NCBI GenBank assembly: GCA_965234335.1
Contig: OZ248457.1
Span: 186,001 to 250,000, forward strand
Direction: 5' to 3'
DNA length: 64,000 bases
Origin: Leadbetterella lacustris
GTDB taxonomy: Bacteria; Bacteroidota; Bacteroidia; Cytophagales; Spirosomataceae
Shown here piece by piece: positions 12,975-20,621 of the stretch (its first letter is position 1; each line of letters starts with the position of its first letter). Position numbers and translations under genes: made by a program. The notes under the pieces are model-generated. The model searched no databases, was not told the origin of the DNA, and worked only from the letters and a program-made list of their open reading frames with translations.

Positions 12975-13484
12975 TTAATAATCCGCAATTCTCTTCGAAT
13001 TCGAACTCTTATCTACCAAGTCTCTATAAGATCCACTTCCAAGTGGCCGCACACTTTTACTATACAGGCTTTCAAGATATTCATAAAGCTCTCGTGAGTT
13101 GGGAGCAAAGCCCTCCTTGTCTTTCAAGGTTTCGGGCTTCGCTTTTTCTTCCAACACTTCCAGCTCTGGCATTTCAGTTTCAAAGGTTTCGGGCTCCGCT
13201 TTTTCTTCCAACACTTCCAGCTCTGGTATTTCAGTTTCAAAGGTTTCGGGCTCCGCTTTTTCTTCCAACACTTCCAGCTCTGGTATTTCAGTTTCGGCAG
13301 CCCTAGCCTTCACCCACTCCACCACCTTCTTATCTACAATATTACCTGTGCTAACATGAAACCGCATCTCGGCCAGCGTCAGCTGCTTGGTGGGTCTACC
13401 ATCTCGAAAATAATAAGCCTTAGGCCTTAACTCCGAACCTCGCAGATTCATCACCCATTTTAATACTATCTCTAAGTTGCTCAT
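12975..13484 (-). CDS. Phage protein with three tandem 19-residue acidic repeats (169 aa)
   Basis: The N-terminal about 65 residues (LEIVLKWVMNLRGSELRPKAYYFRDGRPTKQ) look folded. Then come three units ETEIPELEVLEEKAEPETF (about 64-122), then a tail with a helix (SRELYEYLESLYSKSV) and Ser/Arg-rich end. The repeats are highly acidic and probably extended or helical, a linker whose length can change by recombination. ATGA overlap with the upstream gene (13481-13484) fixes the start. No family recognised. Confidence 0.7.
   Translation of the reverse strand: MSNLEIVLKWVMNLRGSELRPKAYYFRDGRPTKQLTLAEMRFHVSTGNIVDKKVVEWVKARAAETEIPELEVLEEKAEPETFETEIPELEVLEEKAEPETFETEMPELEVLEEKAKPETLKDKEGFAPNSRELYEYLESLYSKSVRPLGSGSYRDLVDKSSNSKRIADY
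13122..13297. repeat. Three tandem 57-bp coding repeats
   Basis: Unit boundaries are near 13122, 13179 and 13236, and each unit encodes 19 residues. The second and third units are nearly the same; the first differs at two or three bases. The period is a multiple of three, so gain or loss keeps the frame. Confidence 0.9.
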
Positions 13485-13666
13485 TTCTCTTCCTCCGTTG
13501 CTGCGTTTACTAAAGCCTCATCCCACCACTCCGTCAATTCTTTCAGCATTCTGTCAAACTCCGCATCAGCCTCAATACTTTGATTGACCAAGCTTATCAT
13601 TTCAGAAAAATAACTAGAATTTGTTTTGGACTTAAAATCTTCAAGCTGTAGCTGCAGCTCACGCAT
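13481..13666 (-). CDS. Small helical phage protein (61 aa)
   Basis: The stop overlaps the next start as ATGA, indicating coupling with the repeat protein. The product is almost all helix (RELQLQLEDFKSK, then FDRMLKELTEWWDEALVNAA), acidic at the end. It could pair with the downstream protein. Function unknown. Confidence 0.65.
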   Translation of the reverse strand: MRELQLQLEDFKSKTNSSYFSEMISLVNQSIEADAEFDRMLKELTEWWDEALVNAATEEEK

Positions 13667-13700
13667 CCACTTACCTTGTAAGAATAATGCCTATAACAAT

Positions 13701-13883
13701 TCAATCCTTTTCATTTTCAGTCTCAGTCTTAGCCTCTACCTTAGTGCTTTTCAGCCCCACTCCGCCCAAATGCCTTTCAGCATCATCAAGCCTCGCCAAT
13801 AGTCTCACACTAACCAAGTGCGGCAACTCTTTCCCTGTCATCAATTCCGCTTGCAGTTCCTTAATCAATCCATAAACTTTCAT
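13701..13883 (-). CDS. Small helical phage protein (60 aa)
   Basis: MKVYGLIKELQAELMTGKEL and VRLLARLDDAERHLGG suggest two helices, followed by a charged tail ending ETENEKD. ATG at 13883 with TAAGAG upstream. It is in the operon direction and 34 bp before the next gene. The short length makes the call less certain, but a coding pattern is clear and no overlapping alternative is better. Confidence 0.55.
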   Translation of the reverse strand: MKVYGLIKELQAELMTGKELPHLVSVRLLARLDDAERHLGGVGLKSTKVEAKTETENEKD

Positions 13884-13918
13884 CTCTTATTTATTTAAAA
13901 TTTTAAAAAAACCAGTAC

Positions 13919-14046
13919 AGCCGCAATGCATTGCGGCTCTGCATTTTCCATATAGCATTTGCCATATTGCGGCTCTGCATTTGCCATATTGCCGCAATAC
14001 ATTGCGGCTCTGCATTTGCCGTACAGCCGCAATGCATTGCGGCTCT
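13919..14046. repeat. Palindrome cluster with an AGCCGCAAT/ATTGCGGCT stem
   Basis: Full copies are at 13919-13940, 13990-14011 and 14025-14046, with a half copy at 13961-13976. Each is joined by TGCATTTGCC-like spacers. The outer frame (GTACAG before, CTCT after) is that of the main palindrome family, but the stem sequence is different and still perfectly paired. The last copy overlaps the stop region of the next gene. Confidence 0.88.
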
Positions 14047-14296
14047 ACTCCCATCCACCCCTACTCACCGTATATCGCCGAGTACAAAGCCTATACTTAA
14101 TCACCCTCCCCCCGTCAGAGGTCTGAGCATCTCTGAGCTTTTCCAAAAACCGCACCGCCGAATCTCTTACTTGAAAGAGGTGGTGTCCGTGTGGTTTATG
14201 TGCCACTATTTTACCACCAACTTCCTCATCACTCTCCACCCAATGCTCCAGAGCCTTACTCTTCTCCTTTCGCACAATCTTTTCATTACTAGCCAT
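14045..14296 (-). CDS. Phage protein of unknown function (83 aa)
   Basis: Start at ATG 14296 (MASNEKIVRKEKSKALEHW). The frame is open to 14317, but the added residues are an odd hydrophobic start. The rest is basic, with a helix (SAVRFLEKLRDAQTSDGG) and an Arg-rich end (KYRLCTRRYTVSRGGWE). Its stop is formed by the edge of a palindrome copy. Possibly nucleic-acid binding by charge only. Confidence 0.6.
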   Translation of the reverse strand: MASNEKIVRKEKSKALEHWVESDEEVGGKIVAHKPHGHHLFQVRDSAVRFLEKLRDAQTSDGGRVIKYRLCTRRYTVSRGGWE

Positions 14297-14347
14297 AAAA
14301 ATTAAAATTAAGTACATTATCCATTGTCACTCCGGTCGTAGCCGAGG

Positions 14348-14650
14348 CTACAAAACCACCCTTCCGATTTTCGCAATCTTAAACACCTGGAGCTCCATGA
14401 AGCACCGCTCCACATTATCACTGCCACTGTGCAGCCTTCCTATCAAGTAGCCAGTCACTTCCACGTCTTCGCCTACCTTTATCAGATCGCCCTTGTCCAC
14501 ATTATCATGCATCAGCATAAACTCCACAACACTGCTCATGCCACCGCTAGAGGCATCAATACGCACTACACGCTTACGAGTCTTATTCGCCCCAAACTCC
14601 TGTACAGCACCAATAAACAACACCCTACCACTCTGTTCAACCTTCTTCAT
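14348..14650 (-). CDS. OB-fold-like protein, possibly ssDNA-binding (DUF3127-like, 100 aa)
   Basis: SGRVLFIGAVQEFGANKTRKRVVRIDAS, then VEFMLMHDNVDKGDLIKVGEDVEVTGYLIGRLH, then ERCFMELQVFKIAKIG follow the strand order of small OB-fold proteins such as DUF3127, which is common in Bacteroidota and related to single-strand binding proteins. KGDLIKVGEDVEVTGYLIGR matches the D.V.V.F...GR part. Placement three to five genes after the primase/helicase supports a replication role. The family assignment is tentative. Confidence 0.6.
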   Translation of the reverse strand: MKKVEQSGRVLFIGAVQEFGANKTRKRVVRIDASSGGMSSVVEFMLMHDNVDKGDLIKVGEDVEVTGYLIGRLHSGSDNVERCFMELQVFKIAKIGRVVL

Positions 14651-14691
14651 TTTATCTATTTTATTAATTTAAAAATTCATACTCTCTTGTC

Positions 14692-14716
14692 AGTTCGAGC
14701 GGAGTCGAGAACCCGC
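14692..14716. repeat. TTCGAGCGGAGTCGAGAACC repeat
   Basis: Third copy of the element at 443 and 3964. It lies in the 111-bp gap before the OB-fold-like gene, next to a weak CCCC...GGGG hairpin (about 14730-14750). Confidence 0.6.
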
Positions 14717-14761
14717 CATCTAAGTCAACTCCCCCGCAGGAGTGGGGCTTTCTCCACTTCT

Positions 14762-15037
14762 TTACTCCTGACTGATTTGTGCTTCCAAAGCCTTCTGTAC
14801 CCAGTTCAAAAACCGCCCTTTGGCATAGTTCCAATCACTCGCCGTCGCAGGTTTATAAATACCCGGCTTTTCTATCAGCTCTTTAATTATCCGTTTATCT
14901 AGGCTCTTGTAGCCATACCTCACCTCGCCTGTGGTGGGGTTATAGTGAAGGTCAATCGCCATGCCCTTGTCTTCGCTCAGTATATTCACATACTGCTCAC
15001 CCATGTTGCAAAACATATAAATCGGAAATTCAGTCAT
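14762..15037 (-). CDS. Phage protein of unknown function (91 aa)
   Basis: The protein reads as strand, strand, helix: MTEFPIYMFCNMGEQYVNIL, then MAIDLHYNPTTGEVRYGYK, then DKRIIKELIEK and WNYAKGRFLNWVQKALEAQI. Start at the first ATG (15037), 9 bp after the previous stop. In the replication operon between a 97-codon gene and the OB-fold-like gene. No family recognised. Confidence 0.65.
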   Translation of the reverse strand: MTEFPIYMFCNMGEQYVNILSEDKGMAIDLHYNPTTGEVRYGYKSLDKRIIKELIEKPGIYKPATASDWNYAKGRFLNWVQKALEAQISQE

Positions 15038-15046
15038 AGCAATTAC

Positions 15047-15340
15047 TCAGTTACAGTTACTTTCTTCGATTTTAGCATCCACTTCCTTTTTCGCTTCAAG
15101 ACCGTCAGGTATAGCCAAGCCCACATAAGTCCGACCTGTCAAAGGCGAATTCCCGAAGACTATAAGCTTCAAAAGCTCATTACATATCTCACCAAAAATC
15201 TCCAAGTCAATGCCCCATTTATTAAATAAAGCCTCTTCCACCACCGCATAATCGTCCTCGGCATTATCCTTATCTACTTTCAGGATATGCCCAGCTATTT
15301 CTTTTGTCTGGTCCCAGTCAACTCGTACTTTCTTCGACAT
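15047..15340 (-). CDS. Phage protein of unknown function (97 aa)
   Basis: An acidic, mainly helical protein (DQTKEIAGHILKVDKDNAEDDYAVVEEALFNKWGIDLEIFGEICNELLKLI in outline), with a shorter C-terminal part around LTGRTYVGLAIPDG. ATG at 15340. The AEDDY..VEEALFNKWGID pattern recalls small phage proteins found next to DUF3310 genes. No firm assignment. Confidence 0.65.
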   Translation of the reverse strand: MSKKVRVDWDQTKEIAGHILKVDKDNAEDDYAVVEEALFNKWGIDLEIFGEICNELLKLIVFGNSPLTGRTYVGLAIPDGLEAKKEVDAKIEESNCN

Positions 15341-15383
15341 CTCTCAAATATTTTAAATAGTTAAAAAATCAATCACACCCCTG

Positions 15384-15569
15384 TTATTCCCAGCTCAGCG
15401 TCTCCAAAAGCCTCCAGTTTCGAAATCCTATCAAACCATACTCAGCCTTACATTTGCTGCACTTCTTTATAGTGAGTTCAATAGCCGACCTCGTTTCCTT
15501 TTTTTCTAGCGTCACTATCCCTTCAGGGCATTTTCCACACTTAAATCGTTCACTACTCTTCTTGGCCAT
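15384..15569 (-). CDS. Small zinc-ribbon-like protein (61 aa)
   Basis: Two CxxC pairs, CGKC at about 11-14 and CSKC at 37-40, with a basic stretch between, form a four-cysteine zinc ribbon. Such proteins are common in phage replication operons and may bind nucleic acid or act in transcription. The partner is unknown. ATG at 15569, with stop 44 bp before the next gene's start. Confidence 0.65.
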   Translation of the reverse strand: MAKKSSERFKCGKCPEGIVTLEKKETRSAIELTIKKCSKCKAEYGLIGFRNWRLLETLSWE

Positions 15570-15584
15570 CGTTTTATCTATATT

Positions 15585-15965
15585 TTATTTTTCCTTAATC
15601 TCAAAATCATCCTGGTTAAATTCCATCTCGCTTACGCTCACTATCTTTATTCCACAGCTTCCATCCATAGGATACCAGCCTTCTTCGCCCATCATCTCTT
15701 CTATTACACCTTTCTCGTTCCAGCGACTTGTTGCAAGCATTCTCATTACGTGTTCACAGAGTTGCTTCAAAAAAGTCCTTAAATAATCATCATCATTATC
15801 TGCCAGCTTTTCTTCCCAATCCGCCCAAAAATCCACCATGTCCTTTATAAGATCTTCAGTTCTAATCTTCTCTCCTAAACCAGGCCGCTCAAACTCAAAA
15901 TCCATATCCACCTCAACTACTATCTGAGCCCATGTAGGCTCATGACTAATTACATACTTCGACAT
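15585..15965 (-). CDS. Phage protein of unknown function, weakly DUF2528-like (126 aa)
   Basis: The start SKYVISHEPTWAQIVVEVDMD, then DMVDFWADWEEKL, then YLRTFLKQLCEHVMRMLA, resembles DUF2528 (a strand pair followed by an FW helix), found near phage replication genes. The C-terminal part GWYPMDGSCGIKIVSVSEMEF is also like that family. I rate the match as weak. First gene after the primase/helicase, 31 bp downstream. Confidence 0.6.
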   Translation of the reverse strand: MSKYVISHEPTWAQIVVEVDMDFEFERPGLGEKIRTEDLIKDMVDFWADWEEKLADNDDDYLRTFLKQLCEHVMRMLATSRWNEKGVIEEMMGEEGWYPMDGSCGIKIVSVSEMEFNQDDFEIKEK

Positions 15966-15996
15966 CTCTATCTATATTTTAAGTTTAAAAAAATCA

Positions 15997-18900
15997 TCAA
16001 AACAACACTGGCCCTTTACTCCGCTCCTCTATCTCCTTCGCCAACTCATCAGGCTTGTTTTTGGCATTGGCTGGGCTATACTCCTCAATGTTGGCATAAT
16101 TAATAGGCACATCGGGCGTAGTTTGGTAGTAGAAAAACTCCAGAGCTTTCGGTGTCACTAGTTGAGTAGCTACCCACTTTCCCTCTCTCATGCTGTAGAT
16201 CCATTCGTGCGACTGCTTACATATCACACGTCCGTCATTTGTGCGGTGTTTCTCTATTGCCACAGGGTTATACACGTAGCCTTTCATTGCAGCGTAGTCT
16301 CTTAGTTTCGTTCCAAAACCATTCGAGGTTATATCGCTACCCGTGTCTATTTTGTATTGCTCAAACACTTGCTTCCGCACCAAGAAATTATCCACCGTGC
16401 CGTCGCCTTTGTTGAAGAACATATCGAACCACTCAATCATCTGCACACCAATCTTATTACGGTACGCGTTAATTCTCATGTTATCGTCGCCACTGCTCAC
16501 ATATCCGTGTTTTATAAAGCTCTGACACGCAACCGCCAACGTATTTATGAAGCTATTCCAGTCGTGCTGGTCAAAATCCCTTATCAATTCCTTACCAAAG
16601 TCGTCATGTGGCTTTCTCACCTCCCTGTACTCGCCAGATTGATTATAGTGATAGTAATCGCTATACTCCGTCATCCACAATCTTCTTATTGTACTGTCCT
16701 GGTCAACATCAATGGGTGGGAAATTTGAAGTGATCCATATCTGCGGGCTATCCTCAAAGCCTATCGTCTCACTTTTAGTGCCTTTCGGGTTTTTCTTCAT
16801 AAAGCCCGTAATGGCCGAGTAGAAAAACGAGAAATCCGTGTGCTTATCGGCATCATCCAGCCATAGCATATCCGTATCCTCCGAAATATTTTCAAACACG
16901 TGCTTATTCGCCAAAGCTGCTCTATCTCGTCCAGCTATCGTTTCGGTTGGTAGTACCTGAGCCAAGCAATAAGGTGTCAAAGACTTACCCGTACCGCCCT
17001 GACTCTTGCTCAAGTCACGCATCACATAATCCATACTCCATACCGCCATGGCCGTACTCATGCTCTTGTAGCGGTGCATCATCTTGCCTATGCTCAACAG
17101 CTTCGTAATCAGGTGCATCTTCTGCTGCTGCCTTTCACTTTCCGAAAGCAAAGGCCCATCAATAGCAAACTTATACCGCTCTCTATACTCCTCCCTGCTC
17201 TTCAGTACAGACGCCATGCCTGGCGTCTCAACACCATCTGGCTGAGCGGAGCCGAAGCCCGCTGCCTGAGCGGAGCCGAAGCCCACACTCATCGGAAACT
17301 TCGCCTTATCCAACTCATCCTCCAGCTCCACTCTCCAATGAATTCGGCTCGTTTGGATGAGGTAATTCAAGAAAATACAATCGTTACGCAAAATCTTAAT
17401 ATCATACAGTCCCTCAGGCGTTACAGATATACAGAAGCTAGGCTGCATTTTCTCAAATTTTACTGGTATCCTACTTTGGGTCTTAGCATCCCACCATGTC
17501 TTATTCAGTACCTCATGTTCCCACACAAACTTATTCACCTTCTCAGGTCTAAAAGTCTCAATCTTGTCTCCGCTAATCTTCCAAGTCTCATTGCTCAAGA
17601 AAAACCACTGATAATCCTTGTCGTAGTCTTTAAAATCCAAATTCACCTCTGGAAGTCTATTAAAAATCGCATCCGCCACGTCTCTACTCCTCAGCATACT
17701 GTCGCTCAGGTCGCTGTCAAAACTATGCTTCGCCACAAACTCGTCCACGAAGTTCTTCATATCTGCCGTGTCCAATATCTGCTGCACCTGATTGCCCTTT
17801 ATCCGCACATACTCACGACTCTTACCGCTGAATTTATTCCTAGCCAGTATCGCAAAACCATTTCTGTAAAGAAAATTCAAGATAAAACTAGGTCTCGGGC
17901 TGTACTTATACAGTAGCTTTCCTTCCTCTTTCATAGGTATCTTTCCCTCCATCTTCACCTTCTTCGTCCAGAACTTATACGGCTTAGCATGTGCCAATAC
18001 CCTTTTAAAATCAAACGGCTTCCAATAGTTAAAATAATCCTTCACGTCCTTGCAGAACTTGGGGCTGCCGTCCTCTTCTTTCTTGCCACTACGTTTCTGA
18101 GCCAACTCCTCAGGTAGCCAAGCCGTATGAATCTCTATTTGACTTTCTGCCAACTTAGCAGCTGCCATCTTACCAGGACCATCAATGTCCGGCACATTTA
18201 TTACACGCCAAGCCATCTCTGCCAATCTCTTAAAAGGAAAATACTCTGGCGTAATGTGCTCACCATTTGCCCACACCGGATAATACCCCAAAGCGGCCAT
18301 ATTCAAGGCATCGCTTCCACCCGTTGCCACCAAAATTTCGGGCAGTTTATTAGGCTCATGCCCTGCGTCATAAGCCTCCTGTAGCATCTTAGCCACAAAT
18401 CCGTCATGAGCCTCAGGGTCTATACCCAGTTTGTCCATGATTTCGGCATCATTCGGCAGCTCATCAAATGCTGCCTTCGCCTGTTCCATCCCAAATAGAT
18501 AATTTTTAGGAACGACACCCTCGTAGAAAAAACGCTGCTTACCATACGGCTCATAGAATTTATAAGCTATCGGCGGTAAAGACGCCATGTTTGGCGTCTT
18601 ACCCTTTCCCGACGCCTGAGCAGGAATAGAGCCACCTATGTGCCACACAAACATCGGATAGGTTTCAGTAGCCTTAAAAACATGCTTCACCTTCTGCCCG
18701 GTTTTCTTATCCAAGCTCACCAAACTATGCCAAGCCAAAGGCCTAAACCCATACTTCAAACATACCTCCTTGGCACGCTCAAACGCCACCATATCTTTGC
18801 TAGGTACAGACGCCACGCCTGGCGTCTCAGCACCCTTAGCAACTTCACCACCGTTTGCTTTACTAGCCTTTGCTCCACTTTGGCTCTGTGCGTTCTTTCC

Positions 18901-19353
18901 CATCCACTCCCACACTTGCTTCGAAAAAATCCCCTTTAAAGCATTCATTTCAAAGTCTTGCAGATATCCCCACTCACGCTTCTTCACTTCCAAAGCCTCT
19001 AGTCCATCCGTTATCTTCTCATACTCATAGCTTCGGCTAGCCTTGCCATTATCTACCAAGTTGAAGTGCTGACATATCCACTTGCAGGCATTCGAGTAAT
19101 CCAGATTCTCAAACTCCATCACTATGTCAAATGCACTCCAAGTCTTATCTGAGCCCCAGTCTCTTATTACCCACTCGGTGCCAGGTTCGTTTTTCTGTAG
19201 CCCAAGGCTAGGGTTGTTTTCTACCTTTAGGTGGTCGCACTTAAACTTGTAGGCATAGTTTCGCACGCCATTACTAGCCTCACTCACCTTTGCCAGTATC
19301 ACATCCAGACCCATGTCCGTTTGTTCGATTATCTCCTCTCTGCTAAGACCCAT
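15997..19353 (-). CDS. Phage primase/SF3 (D5-like) helicase (1118 aa)
   Basis: The main replication protein. Residues 1-115 resemble the primase zinc-binding domain (NNPSLGLQ, DWGSDKTWSAFDIVM). A Toprim-like part at about 330-400 has VATGGSDALNMAALGY and NVPDIDGPGK. The C-terminal part is a superfamily 3 helicase: Walker A GGTGKS near 786-791, Walker B MLWLDDAD near 825-832, and sensor ITSNFPP near 871. Inserted in linkers, all in one frame, are palindrome peptides ETPGVASV (about 176), KTPNMASL (about 251) and ETPGMASV (about 708), plus two GFGSAQ units (690-705) from another repeat family. Insertions avoid the motifs, so activity is probably kept. Confidence 0.88.
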   Translation of the reverse strand: MGLSREEIIEQTDMGLDVILAKVSEASNGVRNYAYKFKCDHLKVENNPSLGLQKNEPGTEWVIRDWGSDKTWSAFDIVMEFENLDYSNACKWICQHFNLVDNGKASRSYEYEKITDGLEALEVKKREWGYLQDFEMNALKGIFSKQVWEWMGKNAQSQSGAKASKANGGEVAKGAETPGVASVPSKDMVAFERAKEVCLKYGFRPLAWHSLVSLDKKTGQKVKHVFKATETYPMFVWHIGGSIPAQASGKGKTPNMASLPPIAYKFYEPYGKQRFFYEGVVPKNYLFGMEQAKAAFDELPNDAEIMDKLGIDPEAHDGFVAKMLQEAYDAGHEPNKLPEILVATGGSDALNMAALGYYPVWANGEHITPEYFPFKRLAEMAWRVINVPDIDGPGKMAAAKLAESQIEIHTAWLPEELAQKRSGKKEEDGSPKFCKDVKDYFNYWKPFDFKRVLAHAKPYKFWTKKVKMEGKIPMKEEGKLLYKYSPRPSFILNFLYRNGFAILARNKFSGKSREYVRIKGNQVQQILDTADMKNFVDEFVAKHSFDSDLSDSMLRSRDVADAIFNRLPEVNLDFKDYDKDYQWFFLSNETWKISGDKIETFRPEKVNKFVWEHEVLNKTWWDAKTQSRIPVKFEKMQPSFCISVTPEGLYDIKILRNDCIFLNYLIQTSRIHWRVELEDELDKAKFPMSVGFGSAQAAGFGSAQPDGVETPGMASVLKSREEYRERYKFAIDGPLLSESERQQQKMHLITKLLSIGKMMHRYKSMSTAMAVWSMDYVMRDLSKSQGGTGKSLTPYCLAQVLPTETIAGRDRAALANKHVFENISEDTDMLWLDDADKHTDFSFFYSAITGFMKKNPKGTKSETIGFEDSPQIWITSNFPPIDVDQDSTIRRLWMTEYSDYYHYNQSGEYREVRKPHDDFGKELIRDFDQHDWNSFINTLAVACQSFIKHGYVSSGDDNMRINAYRNKIGVQMIEWFDMFFNKGDGTVDNFLVRKQVFEQYKIDTGSDITSNGFGTKLRDYAAMKGYVYNPVAIEKHRTNDGRVICKQSHEWIYSMREGKWVATQLVTPKALEFFYYQTTPDVPINYANIEEYSPANAKNKPDELAKEIEERSKGPVLF
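17205..17284. repeat. Composite coding insert: palindrome plus two GAGCGGAGCCGAAGCC units
   Basis: A standard palindrome (17208-17230) is followed by two copies of CTGAGCGGAGCCGAAGCCC (17242-17260 and 17266-17284). On the coding strand these read GFGSAQAAGFGSAQPDG and then VETPGMASV. Two unrelated repeat families thus stand side by side in one linker of the helicase gene. Confidence 0.88.
18579..18601. repeat. Coding palindrome in the primase gene (KTPNMASL)
   Basis: AAGACGCCATGTTTGGCGTC+TTA: the outer pair has changed on both sides (A/T), and the central bases differ. Same frame as the other coding copies. Confidence 0.85.
18803..18828. repeat. Coding palindrome in the primase gene (ETPGVASV)
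   Basis: GTACAGACGCCACGCCTGGC+GTCTCA. Same frame as the others. It lies between the zinc-binding and Toprim-like regions. Confidence 0.88.
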
Positions 19354-19416
19354 ATTCTTTTAAAACTTTTATCTTTTTATAATGTGAAAAGTGTTGGGTG
19401 GTTAACCCGGCACTCA

Positions 19417-19617
19417 CTACCTATACACCTGTATCCTATCGCAGGTCTTGCATTGCCATTTTGGCTTCTGGCTTTCTTTAATGCCCGGCTTGCCAATATT
19501 GGTCTTCATATCTTCCGTCACCGCCACCGCATTCACAATGCCACAGCCGTTACAAGCACGCCTGTCAAACTTTACTTCCAGTTGGCTATCATCAGCCACT
19601 ATATCTTTTCGTTTCAT
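19417..19617 (-). CDS. Small zinc-ribbon-like protein (66 aa)
   Basis: CNGC (about 22-25) and CKTC (about 56-59) make a four-cysteine zinc site, with a Lys-rich loop between. ATGA overlap (19614-19617) with the HD hydrolase upstream fixes the start and shows coupling. It lies 63 bp before the primase start. It may bind nucleic acid in replication; this is inference. Confidence 0.68.
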   Translation of the reverse strand: MKRKDIVADDSQLEVKFDRRACNGCGIVNAVAVTEDMKTNIGKPGIKESQKPKWQCKTCDRIQVYR

Positions 19618-20132
19618 TTTCTTTCTTTTAAATTATTTGCCCAATTAAAAACTTCCAAAAACAAAATTTTCTGGTGAGCAAAATCTGATTCAGTATTGAA
19701 CCCTTTGCTTATACCATCCAATTCCTCACGTGACATCCACTCCGCTTCGAGCTCAGCCTTATCCGCACGCTTTGTTTCTTCCGAAAACGGAAACCCAAAG
19801 CCAAACTTATCAGCTATCACCTTCATTACGCCTTCTTCTATGGCCTTATACTCTGGCATATTTTGTTTAATCGGCCTTGGCAAATCCATCAAATACGCCT
19901 CACTTGCATCATGCATCAGTGCCTCCAGCTGATTACCCTTAGTTCTGTAGCACACCATTCTACTATGCCTCGCCACGCTATAGAAAAATGGATAATGCCC
20001 GCCCCACCTAGGAATCATGCTAAGTGCATGAGCAATGTCTTCAATCACAAACATCTCAGGCTTAGGGTCAAAAACATCCACATAAATCCCACTAATCGTC
20101 TTTATCGCTCTTTCTGTATATAGCTTATCCAT
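19614..20132 (-). CDS. HD-domain phosphohydrolase, YfbR-like phage type (172 aa)
   Basis: SVARHS (52-57), MHDASEAYLMDLPRPIK (73-89) and a later ADKAELEAEW (about 122) form the HD metal-site pattern of phage 5'-nucleotidase-like hydrolases. Enzymes of this type act on deoxynucleoside monophosphates, which fits nucleotide supply during phage replication. The length is normal. ATG at 20132 is the first start after a clear gap. Downstream it is coupled to the zinc-ribbon gene and the primase. Confidence 0.8.
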   Translation of the reverse strand: MDKLYTERAIKTISGIYVDVFDPKPEMFVIEDIAHALSMIPRWGGHYPFFYSVARHSRMVCYRTKGNQLEALMHDASEAYLMDLPRPIKQNMPEYKAIEEGVMKVIADKFGFGFPFSEETKRADKAELEAEWMSREELDGISKGFNTESDFAHQKILFLEVFNWANNLKERK

Positions 20133-20203
20133 CTTATTTTATAGGTTTAAAAAAAATACTTATCCTGTTACACTTCAACTGCTAGAAGGCCATGTACTGT
20201 GTT

Positions 20204-20392
20204 TCAAAAAAACAACCACACCAAGCCCCAAAAAACGACAACTGTCAGTAGCAATACAGCCCAGCTCCTTCTTTCAGTAGTCGCTTTGTCTATTATCCAA
20301 TCAAAAACTTTTATCCTCACCAAGATCCAAAACATGAAGAAAGTCAAGCCCAAAGCCTTCAAGAAACTCAATATCCACATCACCACTTCCAT
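20204..20392 (-). CDS. Small membrane protein (about 62 aa)
   Basis: Two hydrophobic segments, VVMWILSFLKALGLTFFMFWILV and AVLLLTVVVFWGLVWLFF in outline, flank a short charged loop (DKATTERRSW). A start at the ATG near 20392 is preferred over the upstream TTG. This could be a holin or an early membrane protein, but early-operon position speaks against a lysis role. Unknown. Confidence 0.55.
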   Translation of the reverse strand: MEVVMWILSFLKALGLTFFMFWILVRIKVFDWIIDKATTERRSWAVLLLTVVVFWGLVWLFF

Positions 20393-20426
20393 ACTTTTTT
20401 TTAATTCAAAAATCAAATCTTATTAT

Positions 20427-20621
20427 CTAAATCTCCCATTGTACCGTATATCCAAATTCCCTTTGTAGTCGGCTCAAACTCTTACTCTCCTTTGCAGCTA
20501 TACTATGCTTTAGGTACACCGTTTTCTTCTTTGTCAGCAGCTTAAATCCCTCCTTTCTAATCACATAATGCAGCCTGTATCTTGCCCGCTGTTGCTTTTT
20601 AGTCCAAACCACCTTACTCAT
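20427..20621 (-). CDS. Small basic phage protein (64 aa)
   Basis: Very Lys/Arg-rich (KKQQRARYRLHYVIRKEGF, KSLSRLQREFGY), so nucleic-acid binding is plausible. ATGA overlap with the gene at 20618 fixes the start. No family recognised. Confidence 0.62.
   Translation of the reverse strand: MSKVVWTKKQQRARYRLHYVIRKEGFKLLTKKKTVYLKHSIAAKESKSLSRLQREFGYTVQWEI

Noticed and set aside
13917..14047. Palindrome cluster as a CRISPR array
   Set aside because: Spacers are short and alike, and the repeats are variants of the dispersed family.
14728..14755. CCCC/GGGG hairpin as a terminator
   Set aside because: Alternative pairings compete and no T-run follows on the minus strand.
17074..17916. Plus-strand open frame of 280 codons inside the primase gene
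   Set aside because: Antisense to the helicase region, which has clear motifs in the minus-strand frame.
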